Part shown: positions 62,972 through 64,000 of the stretch, piece after piece
Layout of the letters: every line of letters begins with the position of its first letter
Position numbering within the stretch: position 1 is the first letter of the stretch
From: Enterovibrio sp045679545
GTDB taxonomy: Bacteria > Pseudomonadota > Gammaproteobacteria > Enterobacterales > Vibrionaceae
Assembly: GCF_045679545.1 (NCBI RefSeq)
Contig: NZ_CP166195.1
Coordinates: 186,001-250,000 of the forward strand
Length of the DNA stretch: 64,000 nt
Direction of reading: 5' to 3'
The notes under the pieces: generated by a model
What the model saw: only the letters and a program-made list of their open reading frames with translations
Database searches by the model: none
Told to the model about the DNA's origin: nothing
Position numbers and translations under genes: made by a program

Positions 62972-64000
62972 ATGAGCCACAGCATGTTTGACCTGTTTAA
63001 AATTGGCGTTGGCCCTTCAAGCTCCCACACGGTGGGCCCTATGTTGGCAAGCGCTCGATTCGCTTCTGCTTTACGTGAACTTGAACAACTACACAGTGTG
63101 GAAACAGTAAGAGTGGAACTATATGGTTCACTCGCGCTCACAGGCAAAGGTCACGCAACAGATGTAGCTTGCGTGATGGGATTAATGGGCGAATGGCCAG
63201 ACACCATTAACTCAGACGATATCCCAACCATGGCAGCCATGGTCAAAGGCAGCAAAGAGCTACCGCTAGACGGTCATCGTTTCATTCCATTCGATTGGGA
63301 TACCGATTTGGTTTTCCATTTCGATCAAGTGCTCCCCGAGCATCCAAACGGTATGACGCTAACGGCTTCTGGCAAAGACGGCGAATCCCTGCTCTCTCGC
63401 ACCTATTTCTCTGTTGGTGGCGGTTTTGTGGTTGAGAAAGGTGAAACGGATGCACTGGCGTCTGATTTCAAACCACCTTTCCCATTCAGCAGCGCAGTCG
63501 AACTGCTGGCGCATTGTGAAAAAGAACAAAAATCGATTGCCCAACTCATGTTCATTAATGAGCTTGCTCGCGCCAAACATAGCGACAAACGCGCCACCAT
63601 GAAGACCGTTAATGCGCAAATTGATGCCATTTGGCAAGTAATGCTCGCCTGCATTGAACGCGGGATTGAACAAGATGGCGTGTTACCGGGCGGGTTAGAA
63701 CTCAAGCGACGTGCAAAAAAATTGCATGATTGCATTTTGAAGAAAGACACTGACGGTTTACCTGTCGATACCAACGATTGGGTCAACATGTATGCCATGG
63801 CAGTTAACGAAGAAAACGCCGCTGGCGGACGTGTTGTTACCGCGCCAACAAATGGCGCAGCGGGCGTAATTCCGGCTGTACTGGCTTATTACCACAAGTT
63901 TGTTGCACCCAACAACATCGATGGTATTCGCACATTTTTAGCGACGGCTGCAGCGATTGGTTCACTGTATAAAACCAATGCGTCGATTTCTGCTGCGGAA
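62972..64000 (+). CDS. sdaA: L-serine ammonia-lyase, iron-sulfur type (partial, 3' end beyond window)
   Basis: It deaminates L-serine to pyruvate. The first 343 codons are present. The N-terminus begins MSHSMFDLFKIGVGPSSSHTVGPM, here noted as FDLFKIGVGPSSSH, followed by VELYGSLALTGKGHATD. The catalytic domain continues with QDGVLPGGLELKRRAKKL and AVNEENAAGGRVVTAPTNGAAG. The [4Fe-4S] cysteines expected further on are beyond the window. The ATG at 62972 has AAGGA eight bases upstream. The leader is long and structured, and two candidate operators lie before it. Confidence 0.95.
   Translation, partial: MSHSMFDLFKIGVGPSSSHTVGPMLASARFASALRELEQLHSVETVRVELYGSLALTGKGHATDVACVMGLMGEWPDTINSDDIPTMAAMVKGSKELPLDGHRFIPFDWDTDLVFHFDQVLPEHPNGMTLTASGKDGESLLSRTYFSVGGGFVVEKGETDALASDFKPPFPFSSAVELLAHCEKEQKSIAQLMFINELARAKHSDKRATMKTVNAQIDAIWQVMLACIERGIEQDGVLPGGLELKRRAKKLHDCILKKDTDGLPVDTNDWVNMYAMAVNEENAAGGRVVTAPTNGAAGVIPAVLAYYHKFVAPNNIDGIRTFLATAAAIGSLYKTNASISAAE

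Overview
The window is bacterial, of moderate GC, and reads as a Vibrionaceae (Vibrio / Grimontia / Enterovibrio / Photobacterium type) replicon. The reasons are a type VI secretion cluster in the exact Vibrio cholerae vipA-vipB-hsiF-vasA-vasB-vasC-vasD-vasE-vasF-clpV-vasH order, a decayed HigBA-2-type toxin gene, a type I-F CRISPR-Cas locus and a gcvT / XRE-cupin regulator / serine deaminase block. The family call is an inference from gene content and protein similarity recalled from memory.

Layout. 1-12084 (minus strand) is a compact T6SS operon from tssB back to the start of vasH. A 900-bp AT-rich stretch follows, then a PAAR tip gene, an outer-membrane phospholipase A and a periplasmic haem-protein / diguanylate-cyclase pair. 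16727-33703 is a catabolic island: a CUT2-type sugar ABC transporter with two dehydrogenases and a ThuA-like protein, an orphan GroEL paralogue, a 2-oxoacid-dehydrogenase-type E1alpha/E1beta/E2 set with an aldehyde dehydrogenase and an M24-fold hydrolase, and a LacI-family regulator. 33820-38572 carries HxlR/catalase, an AlkD-like protein and a LysR/DJ-1-family pair. 38681-38967 is a dead higB toxin. 39310-49465 is a complete I-F CRISPR-Cas system (cas1, cas2-3, csy1-csy2-csy3, cas6f) with a 32-repeat array. The rest holds an acetate kinase, a TetR regulator, an acyl-CoA ligase, a YfcZ-like protein, a large hybrid histidine kinase, an EamA transporter, a DnaJ-related protein, gcvT, an XRE-cupin regulator and the 5' part of a serine deaminase.

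How the genes work together. The most interesting region is the catabolic island. Four near-identical LacI-type palindromes (GCAAACGTTTGC and variants) lie in front of the SDR-transporter operon, the orphan groEL, the M24-E1-ALDH-E2 operon and the lacI gene. They tie a chaperonin without groES to the expression of a thiamine-diphosphate E1 complex, in one locally controlled regulon of unknown substrate. At the right end, two copies of a GTTTCCTATAGGAAAC-like palindrome lie between the XRE-cupin regulator and the serine deaminase and are good candidates for that regulator's operators. All functional statements are from reading the sequence; no database search was run.
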